Shown here piece after piece: positions 13,385 to 15,335 of a stretch of DNA of 15,335 nucleotides. Each line of letters opens with the position of its first letter. Position 1 is the first letter of the stretch. Source of the DNA: an uncultured Rubrobacteraceae bacterium (GTDB lineage Bacteria > Actinomycetota > Rubrobacteria > Rubrobacterales > Rubrobacteraceae); contig CADCUZ010000025.1 in the NCBI GenBank assembly GCA_902806015.1, positions 1-15,335 on the forward strand, written 5' to 3'. The notes below the pieces were generated by a model. The model searched no databases and had not been told where the DNA came from. It saw nothing but the letters and a program-made list of their open reading frames with translations. The translations under genes were made by a program, and so were the position numbers.

Positions 13385-14359
13385 GTGATCTCGACGGACC
13401 TCACCCGACTCCTTAACGTCCGACACCCCATCGTCTCCGCCCCGATGGCCGGTTGGTCCGGCGGCGAACTGGCCGCCGCGGTGGGCGCCGCCGGCGCCTT
13501 CGGCATGATCGGGGTGGGGTCGAGGACCCCACCCGGCTGGATCCCCAAGCAGGCAAGGCTCGCCCGGGTGCGCGGCCCCTTCGGCTTCGGCCTGATGTCC
13601 TGGGCCCTCGAGAGACGCCCCGAGCTCCTGGACGCCGTATTGGCCGAGGAGCCCGCCGCGGTCTCTCTCTCGTTCGGAGACCCGGCGCCGTTCGTGGGAC
13701 GGGTACGCGAGGCCGGCGCGGTGACGATGAGCCAGGTACAGGACGCAAAGAAAGCCAAGAGGGCCGTGGAGGCCGGCGTGGACGTGCTGGTGGCCCAGGG
13801 TACGGAGGCCGGCGGTCACACGGGCGAGGTCGGCACCCTGCCGCTCTTGCAGCGCGTGCTGCCCATCGGGCGGGCAGCGGGTAGGCCCGTGCTTGCCGCG
13901 GGCGGCATAGGGACGGGGGACGGGGTCGCGGGCGTGTTGGCCGCGGGGGCGGCGGGGGCCTGGATCGGGACGCGCTTCTGCGCCACTACCGAGTCTCTGG
14001 GAACCGAGGCCGCGAAGCGTCTGATCCTGGAGGCAGACGAGACCGGGACGGTCCACACCCGCGTCTTCGATATCGTCCAGAGCATACCCTGGCCCGAGGA
14101 GTTCGCGGGGAGGGCGATCCGCAACTCCTTCTCAGACCGCTGGCACGGCCGGGAGGCACAACTTGAAGAGCAACGGTCTTCCGTGAGTACCGGGTTCGAG
14201 GCGGCGCGCGGGGACTACGCCGAGGACTTCGTCTACTCCGGCCAGGCCGCCGGCCTCGTCGAGGACCTCCCCGCGGCCGGGGAGCTGGTGGACCGCTTGA
14301 TGGCGGAGGCCGAGGAACGCCTGGCGGCCTGCCGGGCGCTGATCGAGGAGCCGTTTTGA
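13385..14359 (+). CDS. Nitronate monooxygenase / 2-nitropropane dioxygenase-like flavoprotein
   Basis: A 324-residue FMN-binding TIM-barrel protein. It has APMAGWSGGELAAAVGAAGA at 19-38, GTEAGGHTG at 139-147 with H145 at the position of the catalytic base, and the phosphate-binding AAGGIGTGDGVAGVLAAGA with WIGTRF (171-198). Family members oxidise alkyl nitronates to carbonyl compounds and nitrite; some relatives act in other flavin reactions, so the substrate is open. The GTG at 13385 gives the expected N-terminus (STDLTRLLNVRHPIVSAPM); the frame extends upstream inside lipA but that part is a shadow. It sits 19 nt after lipA and 27 nt before lipB, so it is probably cotranscribed with them. 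Confidence 0.9.
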   Translation: MISTDLTRLLNVRHPIVSAPMAGWSGGELAAAVGAAGAFGMIGVGSRTPPGWIPKQARLARVRGPFGFGLMSWALERRPELLDAVLAEEPAAVSLSFGDPAPFVGRVREAGAVTMSQVQDAKKAKRAVEAGVDVLVAQGTEAGGHTGEVGTLPLLQRVLPIGRAAGRPVLAAGGIGTGDGVAGVLAAGAAGAWIGTRFCATTESLGTEAAKRLILEADETGTVHTRVFDIVQSIPWPEEFAGRAIRNSFSDRWHGREAQLEEQRSSVSTGFEAARGDYAEDFVYSGQAAGLVEDLPAAGELVDRLMAEAEERLAACRALIEEPF

Positions 14360-14386
14360 GGCCCGCATGGTACCCGGGAGACGCCG

Positions 14387-15046
14387 ATGCTTGAGGAGAG
14401 ACGGAGGACCGCGAAATGCCCGCAGGTGCGCCGGATGCCGGGTCTGACGCCCTACGCGGAGGCGTGGGATCTGCAGAGAGACCTCGCGCGCAGGCGCAAG
14501 AACGACGAAGTGCCCGACACGTTTATCCTCTGCGAGCACCCGCCCGTCTACACGGTGGGGCGGGCGGCGAAGGACGGGGCCAACCTTGGGGCGGGGGAGG
14601 AATACCTGCGCTCGCTCGGGGCGGAGGTCTTTTGGAGCGACAGGGGAGGGGACGCGACCTTCCACGGCCCGGGCCAGATCGTGGGCTACCCGATACTGCG
14701 TCTGAAGGACCGCGATACGCACGGCTACCTCAGGGGTTTGGAAGATGTCCTTATACGGGCGCTCGCGGAGTACGGGGTCCAAGGGTGGCACCACCCAGAG
14801 TACACCGGCGTGTGGGTCGGGAAGAAGAAGATCGCGGCCATCGGCGTGAAGTTCTCTTCCGGTTGGATCGCCTCCCACGGCTTCGCCCTAAACGTGAAGA
14901 CGGACCTCTCCTGGTTCGACCGCATAACCCCCTGCGGCATAAGGAAGTTCGGCGTCACGAGCCTCGCCAAGGAGCTGGGCGGCGAAGTCTCCCTGGACGA
15001 CGTAGAGGAGAAGATAGTTGCCCACTTTCTCCGAGCGTTCGGTTAG
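14387..15046 (+). CDS. lipB: Octanoyl-[ACP]:protein octanoyltransferase LipB
   Basis: A 219-residue enzyme that moves octanoate from acyl carrier protein to a lysine on lipoyl domains, the step before LipA. It has the signature RGGDATFHGPGQIVGYPI (86-103), the lysine K148 in KKKIAAIGVK and the acyl-accepting cysteine C183 in TPCGIRKFGVTS. Length is normal. The start is the ATG at 14387 with GGGAG about 6 nt upstream; Met17 (before PGLTPYAEAW) is an alternative that would give a start closer to the common family N-terminus. It ends the lipA operon; no clear terminator follows. Confidence 0.96.
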   Translation: MLEERRRTAKCPQVRRMPGLTPYAEAWDLQRDLARRRKNDEVPDTFILCEHPPVYTVGRAAKDGANLGAGEEYLRSLGAEVFWSDRGGDATFHGPGQIVGYPILRLKDRDTHGYLRGLEDVLIRALAEYGVQGWHHPEYTGVWVGKKKIAAIGVKFSSGWIASHGFALNVKTDLSWFDRITPCGIRKFGVTSLAKELGGEVSLDDVEEKIVAHFLRAFG

Positions 15047-15077
15047 CTGACTTACTGCCCGCGAGGGTACTAGATGA

Positions 15078-15200
15078 CAAGATCTCCGGCTTGTGCACAA
15101 GCAGACCGGCTCTCAGCAGTTGCGCTGGATGGAGGAGGCAGACGTCGCGGGGGTTGAAGTGTTCTCGGCGCGGGCGGGTCACGCACTTCTGGGCGTTTAA
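15078..15200 (+). pseudogene. Possible tyrosine recombinase C-terminal remnant
   Basis: One plus frame between a TGA (15075) and a TAA (15198-15200) reads QLRWMEEADVAGVEVFSARA followed by GHALLGV. This resembles the C-terminus of phage-integrase-type recombinases (a segment like LLEAGVPIEVVSxRLGHxSI), in which GH holds an active-site His. There is no start with a ribosome-binding site, the upstream Arg-His-x-x-Arg box is not seen, and the catalytic Tyr would lie past the stop. The match is short and made by eye. Confidence 0.25.
15089..15102. promoter_or_regulatory. 14-bp perfect palindrome after lipB
   Basis: GCTTGTGCACAAGC is a perfect, gapless 14-bp palindrome centred between 15095 and 15096, about 43 bp after the lipB stop. 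It has no T-run. This form suits a dimeric DNA-binding protein rather than a terminator. It overlaps the possible recombinase remnant. Confidence 0.45.
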
Positions 15201-15230
15201 AGGCCCGTAGTAGCCTGATCCCTTGCCATC

Positions 15231-15335
15231 TCATGGGCACAGGCTAACGATGAAGACAACCCCGACGATGACCCCGGTGAGGTGCTCTGCCTTCCAGCCG
15301 ACCCTCAGGAGCCTTCTACGTGTGGACCGACGTCT
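15231..15335 (-). CDS. Possible C-terminal tail of a membrane protein, cut by the window edge
   Basis: The last 105 bp read on the minus strand as an open frame ending in TGA (15231-15233): a basic start (RRRSTRRRLLRVGWKAEHL) followed by a hydrophobic stretch TGVIVGVVFIVSLCP. A basic segment followed by a helix is plausible for the end of a membrane protein. No family is recognised and 34 codons without a stop is weak evidence in high-GC DNA. Confidence 0.3.
   Translation of the reverse strand, partial: RRRSTRRRLLRVGWKAEHLTGVIVGVVFIVSLCP

Noticed and set aside
13268..14056. 262-codon minus-strand open frame opposite the nitronate monooxygenase-like gene
   Set aside because: Antisense shadow; the plus strand has the full flavoprotein motifs and operon spacing.
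1..15335. CRISPR array, tRNA, rRNA or intact insertion sequence
   Set aside because: I found no regularly spaced repeats, no T-loop/CCA structures, no rRNA core sequences and no transposase with inverted ends on reading both strands.

Overview
The window looks like chromosome of a high-GC, deep-branching actinobacterium. Rubrobacter or a close relative is my best guess, from protein style, strong G/C third positions, frequent GTG/TTG starts and several start codons lying 6-8 nt after a -10 box. I could not run a search, so the genus is an inference.

Left part (1-4660): mostly gene decay around two apparently live genes. After a strong + strand intrinsic terminator (166-197) come an AlkA-type DNA glycosylase pseudogene (minus) and the C-terminal remnants of two citrate synthase genes joined head to head near 1135 (one minus, one plus). 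An intact CPBP-family membrane protease and an intact Nudix hydrolase follow (both minus). Next is a heavily damaged GCS2-type glutamate-cysteine/carboxylate-amine ligase pseudogene (minus).

Middle (4660-7306): a small DUF202 membrane protein (plus) faces a tight minus-strand set: a hypothetical protein with a leaderless-type promoter, a diacylglycerol-kinase-family lipid kinase, MoaD and MoaE. MoaD/MoaE form molybdopterin synthase, and moaD overlaps the kinase stop by TTGA.

Right part (7672-15046): all plus strand. A heme-oxygenase-like diiron oxidase is followed at 20 nt by a SAM methyltransferase. Then come MutM (formamidopyrimidine-DNA glycosylase, with unusual loop and zinc-finger residues), dihydrolipoamide dehydrogenase (with an acidic Gly-rich insertion), a Nudix gene broken by a frameshift, and lipA - nitronate monooxygenase-like - lipB. 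Lpd, LipA and LipB share one theme: LipB transfers octanoate to lipoyl domains, LipA inserts the sulfurs, and Lpd reoxidises the dihydrolipoyl group.

Right end (15047-15335): a 14-bp perfect palindrome, a short possible tyrosine-recombinase remnant, and the possible tail of a minus-strand membrane protein cut by the window edge. I saw no tRNA, rRNA, CRISPR array or intact insertion sequence. I found no convincing wholly new system; the best leads are the diiron oxidase/methyltransferase pair, the citrate synthase junction, and the divergent MutM.
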